A stretch of 64,000 nt of DNA, from positions 2,232,001-2,296,000 of the forward strand of contig NZ_CP129963.1 in the NCBI RefSeq assembly GCF_030503615.1, read 5' to 3'. Positions 1 to 9,295 of this stretch are shown one piece after another. The notes beneath the pieces were generated by a model that searched no databases, was not told the origin of the DNA, and worked only from the letters and a program-made list of their open reading frames with translations. Every line of letters begins with the position of its first letter. Within the stretch, counting starts at the first letter, position 1. The stretch comes from Sphingobacterium sp. BN32. GTDB taxonomy: Bacteria; Bacteroidota; Bacteroidia; Sphingobacteriales; Sphingobacteriaceae. Both the position numbers and the translations under genes were made by a program.

Positions 1-87
1 GTAGGATGTATATCAAAAACCTATCGACTCCTCTGGAAGCAGCGAGCGAGATGAAAGCTCTCGATGATCATTGAAAACCAACAACCC

Positions 88-121
88 AAAAAAAGAGGGC
101 GCAATATAAAACTGCACCCTC
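88..121 (-). terminator. Terminator of the Oar-like receptor gene
   Basis: On the minus strand a stem with 9-bp arms (95-103 and 113-121, one G-U pair) is followed by seven T (complement of the A run 88-94). It lies about 40 bases past the stop of the receptor gene. This is the usual form of an intrinsic terminator. Confidence 0.75.
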
Positions 122-161
122 CGTCATTATGAACCACTAAACTAAACGAAACCTAAACTTG

Positions 162-3100
162 CTAATTGAAAATATAACGAAGGCCTACCTGAGCCGACCA
201 ACGCGATGAAAGGTCATGTTGGTAGTAAGGTTTTCCATCGTTCAAATTGCCAAGTCGATATTGCGGGATGTTCGTGTCCTTTTCAAAACTATCGAAAACA
301 ATCGGACGGAAACTATTATCCCAGAAACTTTGACCTCCTTGATATTGCTTACCCCAATTCTTGTTAACCAAGGCACCAATATTCATGATATCAACAGAAA
401 GTTGAATTGTATTTTTCTTACCCCCTACATTCACAAATACATCCTGTAAGAATTTCAAGTCAAATTGATGCGAAAAAGGAGTACGATCGCCATTACGCTC
501 AGCATACTGACCTCTTCTGCTTTTTAAGTATGGATTAGATTCTATATATTTTTCAAATTCCGCTGACTGCTCGGCAGCGGTCTTACCCTTAGGAATATCG
601 ACGAACTTAATTTCGCTCGCGTTTTTAGGAATATACATTAAGGAAAATTGATCGCTTCTTCCGGCTGAATGACCTCCCGGATCGCCCGCAATCATATAGG
701 CAAAGCGGTTGCCCGATTGACCATTGTAAACCAATGATATCGTCGTTCCTAAGTTTCTCAAATATTCCTTATGGTATGATGCATAAGCAACAATTCGACT
801 ACCCGTACTGAAGGAATTGTGCCCCAAAGTAATATTGTTCGAACCATTGATGGTACCGGTTCTGTAGAAGTTCGATTGATTTTGTGAAGATGAACCTGAG
901 AATAGATCCTTAGACTCCGTATAAGTATAAGCAACGGAAGCAAAGAATCCTTTATCAAAGTTTTTGGATAACTGCGCTGTTCCAGACCAAGCATAACCCT
1001 TGTTCACATTGTCTATGTAAATCACCTGCGTATAGTTTGGCAAAACAAGGCGTTTTCTTACATCTTGCTCATACATTAAACGGTTGTCTGCCCCTTCCAA
1101 CTGTCCGATCGGATCTTTCACATTCAAGTCTCTAAAGCGGAAATTGCTTAAGTTTCTCGAGAACATCGCGTCTACCGTCGCCTGCACACCCCATGGTAAT
1201 TGATAATCCACACCAAAAGATGCGCGTGCCATTTGAGGTAATTTCAGATCTTTGGCCAACACAGATATGTTCCCTGATGGTTTAAACTCCTCGGTACTCT
1301 TAGGCTGTTTATTAGCATCTGGAATAAAAGGAATGTTTGGCGCAACATTGCTTCGCACACTCGCCTGAACACCACCTAACAATACACCGCTCTGTGTATA
1401 AGCACCAGACGACCAAACAAACGGATATCGCGAAGTAAATATCCCAACACCACCACGCAACACTGTTGAACGATCCTTATTCACGTCCCAGTTAAAACCT
1501 ACGCGTGGAGACCACATAAATGCGGTTTTCGGCATACGATTCGTCTGCACATCATAACGCTTCGCTAAAATCGAATTATTAAAATCTGTATTCTCCAAAG
1601 GACTGCTTGTATAAATCGGAATATCCACTCGCAGACCGGCAGTTAATTTAAAATTGCTGGCAACTTGAAAATCATCCTGAACATAGAAACCTAATTGCAT
1701 CGCACTAACGTCTGCACCTTGTCTAGGATCCTCTGTATTACTATAGGCATACCTGAAATTGCTTGCTAGCTTGCGCTCAAAATTCTCGAGAGCAGTGTAG
1801 GGAGCATTTGTTGCCGGATTAATGTCGGTTACAGGCGAATCAGTGAACACATAACTGCCGAAGCCATTTCCGATAAATCCATTATACATTTTATAGAACT
1901 CATTATGTGTTCCAAATGTAACCGTATGGTTGCCCTTGAAAAGCGTCAAGTTATTGGTCAGCGTTAGTATATTCTGATTCAATTGGTTAATTGTCGAAAA
2001 TGGCTCCGGACCGAGGTTGATATTCAAGTTTCTGCTGCTGATCGCAACACGTGGAAATGCCTCGCCCAAGTAGCCGCGCGGCTCGCGAACATTCGTGTAA
2101 CCAACAACCAAGTTATTGGAGAGTGTATTTGAGAACCGACTGTTCAACTCTACGACAGCAGAATGGGTGTCACTTTTTCTATTGATACCAGCATTCTGAA
2201 AATTAGCCGTAGATGCATTGCGCCATATCTGAAAAGCAGAACCTTTCACATAACTATAACGTGCCGTCAACTTATGCTGATCGCTTAGGTTGAAGTCGAA
2301 CCTCGTAAAGATCTTATCTGAATAATTATTGGATTCCAAGTCTAAATAGCCACCCGGTTCGTAACCCATTCCTTTAATGATCTCTGCGACTTTCTTCACC
2401 GCATCTAAAGAAACATTGGATGCGGACGTTCCTGGAAGGAACCCCAGCGGTGTAACATTCTCGGTGCGTTCATAGTTTGCGAAGAAAAATATACGATCCT
2501 TCATAATTGGACCACCTATACGGAATCCCATCTGCCGCTCCGTATAGCTCTCCAACTTCTTGCGAACCTCTTTATCTCTAACTAAATCCGGAGGAGTCAT
2601 ACCGGTTAGATTTTCATTACGCATAAAGTAATATGCAGAACCTTTCAGCGCATTTGTACCCGAACGCGTTACAGCCGAGATACCACCACCTGCGAATCCA
2701 CTGGCGCGAACATCAAAAGGCGCCACTTGTACATTGATTTCCTCTATCGCGTCCAACGAAATTGGCGAGGTACCAGTACTTGCACCGTTGGTACCTGCAT
2801 CATTCAATCCGAATACATCATTGCTAACGGCCCCATCAATCGTCAATTGATTAAAGCGATTATGCATCCCGCCAATTGAAATTGCCTCACCCCTAACGTC
2901 CGCTTGTGGCGTAAGACGCGTGAAGTCCTTAAGGCTCCGCGAAATTGTAGGCATACTTTGTAAATGACGATTCGAAAGCTGCGTGCTGGCACCGGTCTTT
3001 AGGTTTTGCCCCCGCCCCGCTCCTATGATGTCTACGGCATCAATGCTCGTCACATCATCACCAAATGTTGGGTTTAATTCAAAGGCTCTACCCAACTCGA

Positions 3101-3383
3101 TAAATACATTGTTATAAACGATTGGTTCTTGCCCAACATGGCTGATTTCAATACGATAAGGACCACCAACACGCATACCCACCAAACTGAATCGTCCGGC
3201 CTCATTTGTCGAACCCGAATAGATCGTACCTGATGGTGTATGGATTGCTTTGATGCTAGCACCCTCCGTCATGATACCGCTATGTTGTTTAACAACACCC
3301 GTCATACTACTACTTGTAACCTGCGCTTGGACCGCTCCATAACTCGCAAGTACCAAAGCAAAGAATAGTAAAGATTTCTTCAT
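162..3383 (-). CDS. Oar-like TonB-dependent outer membrane receptor
   Basis: This is a 1073-residue outer-membrane protein. It has a signal peptide ending near Ala-Gln at residues 20-21, a carboxypeptidase-regulatory-like beta-sandwich (about 25-115), a TonB plug (about 130-245, with the SIGGMHNRFNQLTIDG segment) and a long barrel ending in an aromatic-rich strand (GLRYIFN). The length and the N-terminal sandwich fit the Oar group of TonB receptors rather than SusC, because there is no SusC signature and no SusD neighbour. Oar proteins import unknown large substrates or take part in protease and adhesion traits, so the ligand cannot be named. It appears to be a single-gene unit with its own terminator. 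The upstream side is a repeat island. Confidence 0.9.
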   Translation of the reverse strand: MKKSLLFFALVLASYGAVQAQVTSSSMTGVVKQHSGIMTEGASIKAIHTPSGTIYSGSTNEAGRFSLVGMRVGGPYRIEISHVGQEPIVYNNVFIELGRAFELNPTFGDDVTSIDAVDIIGAGRGQNLKTGASTQLSNRHLQSMPTISRSLKDFTRLTPQADVRGEAISIGGMHNRFNQLTIDGAVSNDVFGLNDAGTNGASTGTSPISLDAIEEINVQVAPFDVRASGFAGGGISAVTRSGTNALKGSAYYFMRNENLTGMTPPDLVRDKEVRKKLESYTERQMGFRIGGPIMKDRIFFFANYERTENVTPLGFLPGTSASNVSLDAVKKVAEIIKGMGYEPGGYLDLESNNYSDKIFTRFDFNLSDQHKLTARYSYVKGSAFQIWRNASTANFQNAGINRKSDTHSAVVELNSRFSNTLSNNLVVGYTNVREPRGYLGEAFPRVAISSRNLNINLGPEPFSTINQLNQNILTLTNNLTLFKGNHTVTFGTHNEFYKMYNGFIGNGFGSYVFTDSPVTDINPATNAPYTALENFERKLASNFRYAYSNTEDPRQGADVSAMQLGFYVQDDFQVASNFKLTAGLRVDIPIYTSSPLENTDFNNSILAKRYDVQTNRMPKTAFMWSPRVGFNWDVNKDRSTVLRGGVGIFTSRYPFVWSSGAYTQSGVLLGGVQASVRSNVAPNIPFIPDANKQPKSTEEFKPSGNISVLAKDLKLPQMARASFGVDYQLPWGVQATVDAMFSRNLSNFRFRDLNVKDPIGQLEGADNRLMYEQDVRKRLVLPNYTQVIYIDNVNKGYAWSGTAQLSKNFDKGFFASVAYTYTESKDLFSGSSSQNQSNFYRTGTINGSNNITLGHNSFSTGSRIVAYASYHKEYLRNLGTTISLVYNGQSGNRFAYMIAGDPGGHSAGRSDQFSLMYIPKNASEIKFVDIPKGKTAAEQSAEFEKYIESNPYLKSRRGQYAERNGDRTPFSHQFDLKFLQDVFVNVGGKKNTIQLSVDIMNIGALVNKNWGKQYQGGQSFWDNSFRPIVFDSFEKDTNIPQYRLGNLNDGKPYYQHDLSSRWSAQVGLRYIFN

Positions 3384-3483
3384 TTGATTTGTTTTAAATT
3401 ACAGGTTAAATATATAGAGCTTTTATCATAGTTTACTTGCCTTAACAGAAACTTAATAATTAAAAAATTTAATCTTTATTTTA

Positions 3484-3606
3484 ATAGTAGTTAGTATTTA
3501 GACCTAGGGCGGGAATTAGATTTTAGACAATAGACATTAGATTTTAGACGTAAGGATGTGCAGGATCTTTCGTCATGGGTCTAAATACTAAGTACTAACT
3601 ACTTTT
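3484..3606. repeat. TTAGA-type repeat tract with inverted ends (island 1)
   Basis: GTAGTTAGTATTTAGACC begins at about 3487 and returns inverted at about 3577-3605. Between them are degenerate TTAGA/TTTTAGAC units. The block GTATTTAGACCTAGGGCGGG recurs almost unchanged near 62540, and shorter versions occur near 32030, 36575 and 38005. No reading frame crosses it. Confidence 0.7.
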
Positions 3607-3937
3607 TCTGAACCAGGAAAAAAAGGATTTTAGGATTGACAGGATCTGGCAGAAAGAAAAAAATATTTTGTTCAGTCGAATTAATAGAATTTAGACACGA
3701 TCCTGTTTATCCTTAAATCCTTCCTTTCCTGGTTCAAGACAATCTGGTCTAATATCTAATTCACCCTTCATCCACTCAAACCCCTTACTTAACCCTTTCA
3801 AAGCCCTTTCATAACCCAATCATAACCGCTCTGAAAGGGCTATGATTGGGTTATGTAAGGGCTGTACATTGGCAGTAATACTTAGCAGTTATGCCTGATC
3901 CTGCTCAACCTTGAATCCTTCCTTTCTTGGTTCAAGA
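3607..3937. repeat. Copies of a 'CCTTCCTTTCCTGGTTCA' intergenic repeat
   Basis: Three copies of a roughly 38-bp sequence (GATCCTGT..., then AATCCTTCCTTTCCTGGTTCA-like) lie here: inverted at about 3608-3645, direct at 3699-3737, and a diverged direct copy at about 3897-3936. Others are at 32063-32100 and, partial, at 62614-62639. They bracket the 11-bp/hairpin element at 3791-3862. Together with the TTAGA tract they fill the 669-base gap between the receptor and mutS2, which holds no gene. Confidence 0.7.
3791..3862. repeat. 11-bp phased repeat plus long hairpin, copy 1
   Basis: Three 11-base units (AACCCTTTCAA, AGCCCTTTCAT, AACCCAATCAT; 3791-3823) run into AACCGCTC and then into a right arm. 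Bases 3803-3824 and 3841-3862 are inverted repeats matching at 21 of 22 positions, with a 16-base loop. The same architecture recurs at 31922-31998 and 62712-62790. Confidence 0.75.
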
Positions 3938-3982
3938 CAAATAGTCTCCGTTAAAAGCGAAGTCCCCTCCTCATCGTCAAAT

Positions 3983-4018
3983 AAAAAAGGAGCCTATGCA
4001 ATTTAATGCATAGGCTCC
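3983..4018 (-). terminator. Terminator of the mutS2 operon
   Basis: Perfect 12-bp arms (3989-4000 and 4007-4018) with a 6-base loop. On the minus strand they are followed by six T. The terminator starts 35 bases past the mutS2 stop. Confidence 0.85.
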
Positions 4019-4052
4019 GATTATTTTAGAACTTAAGAATTATCTATAAAAT

Positions 4053-6428
4053 TTAGTCTAAATATGCATAGGTAATGCCATCGCCACCGCGGTCGGCATG
4101 TTCATCTTCAAAGCGAGTAACCTGATTGTATTTGCGTAAATAGTCGCGTATAAAGCGTCTTAAGATACCGTCACCTTTTCCGTGGATGATTTTTAGGGAT
4201 GGGTAACCGATCATGACGGCTCTATCAAGCACAGTTTCTATTTTTTGAAGCGCATCGTCTGTTCGCATCCCGCGTACATCAACTTCTGGATGGAAGTCTG
4301 CCACACTCTCTGCCGAGATTGGGCGCGATTTCTTAACAGCCTTAGCCTTCTCTTTGCCGCGTAGCTTCTCTACCTTATTCTTTTTAACTACCGTACGCAG
4401 ATCGCCCAGTGCAAGGATTAAGTTGTTTTTCGCGATTTCGATTACTTGTGCTTCATTTCCCGTTTCGAGGATGCGAACCCAATCGCCAATGGCTATCGGT
4501 TCGTCCGAAGCCTGCACAACTGTTGCTTTCGCCTGCTCCTTAGGCTTTTCTTTCAAAGAGTCCGACGCACGCTGTAGTCCTACGCGAAGATCCTTTGTCT
4601 TTTCCTTATCTGCCTTTGCCTGTTTGATTTCCGAAATGGTGTTTTCGACAAGCTTATTCGCATTTTTAATAATCTGCCGAGCTTCCTCTTTGGCTTCCTT
4701 TAAGAGACTATGTCTGTTTTCATCCAAATAAGTTTGTAGCTCTTTGACTTCCGATTGCTGGTTTAAAAGCTCTTTCTCACGCAAGGAAATCGCTGTCTTC
4801 GTATCGTAAATCTCCTTCTTCTCGCGCTCTAAATCCACTAATAAGGTATCCACTTTTTTCTGCTGAACACCTATTTTTTGCTTTGCCAAATGCAGTACCT
4901 CTTTCGGTAAGCCAATGTTTTGGGCAATCTCGAAAGCGTAGGAACTGCCGGGCTTTCCTGTCTGCAAAATATATAAGGGCTTCATCTGCTCATTGTCGAA
5001 CAACATCGAAGCATTCTCTATACCTGCAGTATTGCTGGCAAAGACTTTTAAATTGGAATAGTGCGTCGTGATAACGCCCCGAATTTCTTTTTTATTTAAA
5101 ACTTCCAATACCGCCTCCGCTATCGGCCCACCAAATTGCGGGTCAGTACCTGTCCCAAACTCATCAATAAGGACTAAGGTTCTAGCATTGGAAAACTGGG
5201 TGAAGTGCTTCATTTTCGATAAGTGCGCACTGTAGGTACTTAAGTCGGAGTCGATGGATTGATCATCGCCAATATCTGCGAAAAACTGTTTGAACAGCCC
5301 TAACTTCGAGGTCGGATCACAAGGGATCAATAAGCCCGACTGGAACATCAGTTGCAAGAGTCCAACGGTCTTCATACATACTGACTTACCACCGGCGTTT
5401 GGTCCTGAAACTAATAATACGCGATCAATAGCGTCGATCTTTAAATTTAATGGGACAACGGACTGATGCCCTTCCTGACGTGCACTAAGCGTTAATAAAG
5501 GATGCTTCGCATTGACCAAGCGGATTTCAGCTTCTTTAGACAATTCCGGCATTTCCGCGTCGATATCCAGCGCAAATAGGGCTTTGGCTCTAACAAAGTC
5601 TAGCTTAGTCAATAGTCCATGATAGGCAAGCAATAAAGGGACATGCGGGCGCAGCGTGCTCGTTAAATCGGTTAGGATCCGAATAACTTCTCGTCTTCGC
5701 TCAAACTCCAAGTCTCTAACTTTATTGTTTAAATGGAAAACCTCTTCAGGTTCGATATAAGCCGTTTGTCCTGTCGCTGACTCATCGTGAATCAATCCCT
5801 TGATCTTACGTTTATTCTCCGCAAGAATGGGAATACAAAGTCGGCCATCGCGAATCGTTAAACTTCCATCGGCGGTCCAGCCATTCTGCTGTGCCTGCTT
5901 ATAGATGCTATCAATTCGTTTTCTCGCCTCCTGCTCGCTCTTACTAATTTGTTGCGTGATGTCTAACAATAAGCGTGAAGCATTCTCTTTCATCTTACCG
6001 CGTTCGTCGATCACCTGCTCGATACTGCGAACAATGCTTTTTTCAATAGGCAGGTGCTCAAATAATAGCTCTAAATTTGGGTATTGCTGTTCACGTTCAT
6101 TAAAATATCTGATAATCGCATAAACCGTTCTCAGGGAAAGTAAGATTCGATAGAACTCATCTTCAAAAAGAAAAGCGCCTTCGACCTTTGCTTTTTCTAT
6201 AATCGCTTTAATGGGATAGATATGGTCTACGGGTAATGCAGCATCATTGACCAACAAGTTTTTAAACTCATTTGCCTGACGCAAATACCGATCGATCAAC
6301 TCCAGTTTTATTTGGGGTTGAATCTTATCCACCATTTCTTTTGCAGCCTCACTCAGGCATTTTTCCTTGATGAGTGCCTTTATATCTGTATATCCTAACT
6401 TATCTACTGCGTTCTTGGGGTATATCAT
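4053..6428 (-). CDS. mutS2: Endonuclease MutS2
   Basis: 791 residues, the normal length for MutS2. The core and clamp helices come first, then the ATPase with Walker A GPNAGGKS at 342-349, the ABC signature region and the LIDEFGTGTDP Walker B. A charged coiled-coil of about 120 residues follows, and a C-terminal Smr nuclease domain (about 713-791) carries DVRGMRTDDA and HGKGDG. MutS2 lacks the mismatch-recognition domain of MutS. In studied bacteria it suppresses recombination or rescues collided ribosomes through the Smr domain. The gene starts 3 bases after the DUF4296 gene ends, so the two share a transcript that stops at the 3983-4018 terminator. Confidence 0.95.
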   Translation of the reverse strand: MIYPKNAVDKLGYTDIKALIKEKCLSEAAKEMVDKIQPQIKLELIDRYLRQANEFKNLLVNDAALPVDHIYPIKAIIEKAKVEGAFLFEDEFYRILLSLRTVYAIIRYFNEREQQYPNLELLFEHLPIEKSIVRSIEQVIDERGKMKENASRLLLDITQQISKSEQEARKRIDSIYKQAQQNGWTADGSLTIRDGRLCIPILAENKRKIKGLIHDESATGQTAYIEPEEVFHLNNKVRDLEFERRREVIRILTDLTSTLRPHVPLLLAYHGLLTKLDFVRAKALFALDIDAEMPELSKEAEIRLVNAKHPLLTLSARQEGHQSVVPLNLKIDAIDRVLLVSGPNAGGKSVCMKTVGLLQLMFQSGLLIPCDPTSKLGLFKQFFADIGDDQSIDSDLSTYSAHLSKMKHFTQFSNARTLVLIDEFGTGTDPQFGGPIAEAVLEVLNKKEIRGVITTHYSNLKVFASNTAGIENASMLFDNEQMKPLYILQTGKPGSSYAFEIAQNIGLPKEVLHLAKQKIGVQQKKVDTLLVDLEREKKEIYDTKTAISLREKELLNQQSEVKELQTYLDENRHSLLKEAKEEARQIIKNANKLVENTISEIKQAKADKEKTKDLRVGLQRASDSLKEKPKEQAKATVVQASDEPIAIGDWVRILETGNEAQVIEIAKNNLILALGDLRTVVKKNKVEKLRGKEKAKAVKKSRPISAESVADFHPEVDVRGMRTDDALQKIETVLDRAVMIGYPSLKIIHGKGDGILRRFIRDYLRKYNQVTRFEDEHADRGGDGITYAYLD

Positions 6429-6431
6429 GTT

Positions 6432-7238
6432 TTAATTTGCGGTCTCTAATGGCCTTCGCGGCTTTACAGGTTTTAATTGCGAACCGTCGGGAGTGCGCAA
6501 TGGTCGTCTTATATCGGTAGGTCGCCCATTTCCAACAGGCTTTAACTCTTGTGGTTTTTCTTCCTGTGGCTGTACTTCTTGCGGTTGTGCCTCCTGAGGC
6601 TGTGCTTCCTGAGGCTGTGCTTCCTGTGGTAGATCTGAACTTGTAACCGTAGGCAGCTGTTGCTCAGTTACGTTTTGCGGCTGTGCTGCTGTCGCTGAAA
6701 TCTGCGAAGGCTTCTCGTAAATATTGTTCTTCCAAATTATATCCAATCCTGTGGGCGATAGTGTTCGGCGCGTAACCTCGGCTATCCCATACGGCAATGT
6801 ATCTGCTTTCGCGTTCATCAGGGAATTCATCCTTCCCTGCCACCTCAGGTTCTGGAAATTAGCGGTACGGATACTATCTGAAAATATGGCATTGCGTATC
6901 GAATCTTCCTTAATAAATTCATTTTCTTTTTCCTGCAATGACTTTACTACGCGATCATAGGTCTCCACCGACAAATCCGGATCACCATAGTAATAATCAA
7001 GATTCTTCGTAAACGACGCGGAATCTAAGCCATATTTGCTAAACAACTCATCATATAGCGGATCCATCAACCTCTTTGCACTATCGATAGGAATCGTAGT
7101 GAGGTAGCCATCAAGCACATGCACTTCGCCAAGCAGCTCGACCATGGTGTCTTTTTTCAATATTCCACTAGGTAGCCCTCTCTTGCAGGAACTGCTTATA
7201 AAAAACAACAGGATGAAACCAAATATTAATCGTTGCAT
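6432..7238 (-). CDS. DUF4296 lipoprotein with PQEAQ repeats
   Basis: I place the start at 7238, not at the in-frame ATG at 7346, because the shorter form begins with a clear lipoprotein signal (MQRLIFGFILLFFISSSC). The longer form would overlap the divergent gene. The body carries the DUF4296 pattern seen in Bacteroidota lipoproteins of unknown role. The last third is a low-complexity linker of five-residue PQEAQ units (DNA about 6546-6640, 15-bp period) and a basic Pro-rich tail. It is the first gene of the mutS2 transcript. A TATTTTTG box on the minus strand (7253-7260) is a plausible -7 element. Confidence 0.75.
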   Translation of the reverse strand: MQRLIFGFILLFFISSSCKRGLPSGILKKDTMVELLGEVHVLDGYLTTIPIDSAKRLMDPLYDELFSKYGLDSASFTKNLDYYYGDPDLSVETYDRVVKSLQEKENEFIKEDSIRNAIFSDSIRTANFQNLRWQGRMNSLMNAKADTLPYGIAEVTRRTLSPTGLDIIWKNNIYEKPSQISATAAQPQNVTEQQLPTVTSSDLPQEAQPQEAQPQEAQPQEVQPQEEKPQELKPVGNGRPTDIRRPLRTPDGSQLKPVKPRRPLETAN

Positions 7239-7310
7239 TTTGTAAATTTGTACAAAAATACGCAAAAGCTTGCACAGCTTTGTATAAATATTCGAAGTGA
7301 ACCCCAAAAC

Positions 7311-8003
7311 ATGATGAGCATTACATCCAACATACAGGACTTGCATAAAGAACTTGATCCAATTGGCGTCAAACTAATTGCAATTTCCAAAACAAAACCC
7401 AATGAAGATATATTGGAGGCCTACGAGGCTGGCCAACGCGCTTTTGGTGAGAACCAAGTCCAAGAGCTGGTAGCCAAACAAGAAGCCCTTCCTAAAGATA
7501 TTGAGTGGCATCTGGTAGGCCATTTACAAACGAACAAAGTAAAGTATATCGCGTCATTCATCCATTTAATCCATTCCGTCGACTCCTTAAAAGTGTTGGA
7601 GGAGATCAATAAGCACGCTTTGAAGCACGATCGTGTAATCGACTGCTTATTACAGGTTTTTATTGCGGACGAAGACACCAAATTTGGTTTGGACCATGTG
7701 GAGCTAATTGAGCTTCTCCGTAGCGAAGAATTCAGCGCGTTGAAAAACATCCGGATTCGAGGATTAATGGGCATTGCTAGCAATACGGAGAATGAGCGAA
7801 TCGTTAAAGAGGAGTTCTACGAGCTAAAAATGCTATTTGATGGTGTGAAAGCAATGTACTTCCGGAAAGATGATACATTCGATACGCTATCGATGGGGAT
7901 GTCATCGGATTATACACTTGCCATCGAGCAGGGAAGCAACATGATTCGTTTGGGAAGTACCATCTTTGGAAAGCGTGTAATCAAACACTATAAAAACAAG
8001 TAA
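7311..8003 (+). CDS. YggS-family pyridoxal-phosphate homeostasis protein
   Basis: About 230 residues starting from the ATGATG at 7311. An earlier ATG at 7233 would add an unrelated N-terminus and overlap the divergent promoter. The PLP-lysine motif AISKTKP lies near the start, followed by GENQVQEL, WHLVGHLQTNK and the SMGMSSDYTLAIEQGSNMIRLGS phosphate-binding end, all typical of the single-domain alanine-racemase-like fold. The family binds PLP and keeps free PLP and amino-acid pools balanced; no enzyme activity is established. It heads a plus-strand run of five genes that overlap or nearly touch, ending at 11741. Confidence 0.93.
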   Translation: MMSITSNIQDLHKELDPIGVKLIAISKTKPNEDILEAYEAGQRAFGENQVQELVAKQEALPKDIEWHLVGHLQTNKVKYIASFIHLIHSVDSLKVLEEINKHALKHDRVIDCLLQVFIADEDTKFGLDHVELIELLRSEEFSALKNIRIRGLMGIASNTENERIVKEEFYELKMLFDGVKAMYFRKDDTFDTLSMGMSSDYTLAIEQGSNMIRLGSTIFGKRVIKHYKNK

Positions 8004-8461
8004 TGGAGCTGAATATCCGCAGAGCAGAGCGTGAAGACTGCCCAAGACTATTAGAACTTATCAAAGAATTAGCTCTTTATGAGCGGGCTCCCTACGAAGT
8101 TACTGTTAGCATGACGGAGTTTGAAGAGTCTGGCTTTGGTGATAATCCAGTCTGGGGAGCCTTTGTGGGTGAGCTGGATGGCGTTATTGTCGGCATGTCA
8201 CTTTACTACATCCGATACTCCACCTGGAAAGGTCGAAGATTATATCTGGAAGACCTGATTGTAACAGAAGAGGTACGCGGAAAAGGCTTTGGTAAAGTAC
8301 TATTAGATCATACAATAGCGTTTGCTAAGTCAGAAGGCTATAGTGGAATGATGTGGCAGGTGCTGGATTGGAACGAGCCGGCAATAAACTTCTACAAAAA
8401 ATATGATACAACATTAGATGGGGAATGGATAAATGTTTCAATTGATTTTAAAAAACACTAA
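8003..8461 (+). CDS. SSAT-like GNAT N-acetyltransferase
   Basis: 152 residues. The start codon overlaps the previous stop (TAATG). The sequence follows the spermidine/spermine or thialysine acetyltransferase branch of GNAT: an N-terminal LLELIKELALYE helix, LYLEDLIVTEEVRGKGFGK (the acetyl-CoA loop R/Q-x-x-G-x-G/A as RGKGFG) and WNEPAINFYKK near the end. The family transfers acetyl from acetyl-CoA to small amines. The true substrate (polyamine, thialysine or other) cannot be read from sequence. Translational coupling to the PLP-homeostasis gene is likely. Confidence 0.88.
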   Translation: MELNIRRAEREDCPRLLELIKELALYERAPYEVTVSMTEFEESGFGDNPVWGAFVGELDGVIVGMSLYYIRYSTWKGRRLYLEDLIVTEEVRGKGFGKVLLDHTIAFAKSEGYSGMMWQVLDWNEPAINFYKKYDTTLDGEWINVSIDFKKH

Positions 8462-9290
8462 ACAAACAGCGCTAGTATTAGCATTATTGGCATCAAGCAT
8501 CGCAGCTTGCCAAAGCAACAAGGTCGAAAATAGGAGCATAAGTCATCGAGGAAGCAGCATCAACTCCCGCACCGACACCCTATCCTATCAAAAATTAGAG
8601 GTAAAAAAAATAAGTCAATATTTTTCGGAAAACGATGGCACGATAGATACCACTTTTGTTCGTGTGACCTATCCGCGATTCGAGGACAGCAGCATGAACC
8701 AACTCATAACAGAAACTATTCTGTTGGAGGGGGAAGAGTCGATTGACCAATATGCGAATAACTTTATTGAAGGTTATGGGAATTTTATTGAGGAAAATGA
8801 GATCAGCTATAATCTTTCTTGGTCGAAGATAACCGACGTGGATATCGTGCTGAACAGCCCGCAATTAATTACATTAAAAAACATGACTTATGAGTTCTCT
8901 GGCGGTGCCCATGGCAACACTTTTGAACTAATAAACGTATATGATATAGAAAATTATCAAAAACTGGCATTAAATACGTTTATTTCCGAAAATAAGATGA
9001 AAGAATTTACTAAAATTGCAGAGAAATTCTTTCGCGAAGAAGAAGGTTTATCCGATACTGCAAGTTTAGACAAGGCATATTTCTTCGAAAATGGAAAATT
9101 TTCCCTCGCCGCGAACTACGGCATCAACAAAGAGGGACTCTTCTTTCATTACAATCAATATGAAATTAAGCCCTATGCTGCCGGAACGACAACCATTGTA
9201 GTTCCATTTGACGCCATACAGGATGTATTAACCGAAACAGGAAAGAACTATATAAAGCAGTTAAAAGATTATAATCATTCAATACAATAG
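8433..9290 (+). CDS. DUF3298/RsiV-like lipoprotein
   Basis: 285 residues. It overlaps the upstream acetyltransferase by 29 bases. The N-terminus carries a lipoprotein signal (ALVLALLASSIAAC). The C-terminal half has the GGAHGN motif and a YEIKPYAAGTTTIVVPF end typical of DUF3298, which is found with a DUF4163-like region in RsiV and PdaC-type surface proteins. Such domains bind lysozyme in RsiV or occur in peptidoglycan deacetylases. No deacetylase domain is attached here, so only the location (membrane-anchored, facing the periplasm) can be inferred. Confidence 0.75.
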   Translation: MFQLILKNTKQTALVLALLASSIAACQSNKVENRSISHRGSSINSRTDTLSYQKLEVKKISQYFSENDGTIDTTFVRVTYPRFEDSSMNQLITETILLEGEESIDQYANNFIEGYGNFIEENEISYNLSWSKITDVDIVLNSPQLITLKNMTYEFSGGAHGNTFELINVYDIENYQKLALNTFISENKMKEFTKIAEKFFREEEGLSDTASLDKAYFFENGKFSLAANYGINKEGLFFHYNQYEIKPYAAGTTTIVVPFDAIQDVLTETGKNYIKQLKDYNHSIQ

Positions 9291-9295
9291 CATAA

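Noticed and set aside
3-74. 24 open codons at the left edge on the plus strand (…IKNLSTPLEAASEMKALDDH, stop at 72-74), possible end of a gene
   Set aside because: Too short to support without upstream sequence; left out of the features.
3791-3862. Possible CRISPR array (short spaced repeats)
   Set aside because: Units are 11 bp, directly adjacent without spacers, and end in a hairpin; no cas genes are in the window.
4354-4731. 125-codon open frame on the plus strand inside mutS2
   Set aside because: It is antisense to a complete conserved gene with no start signal and an unlikely Ser/Phe-rich composition.
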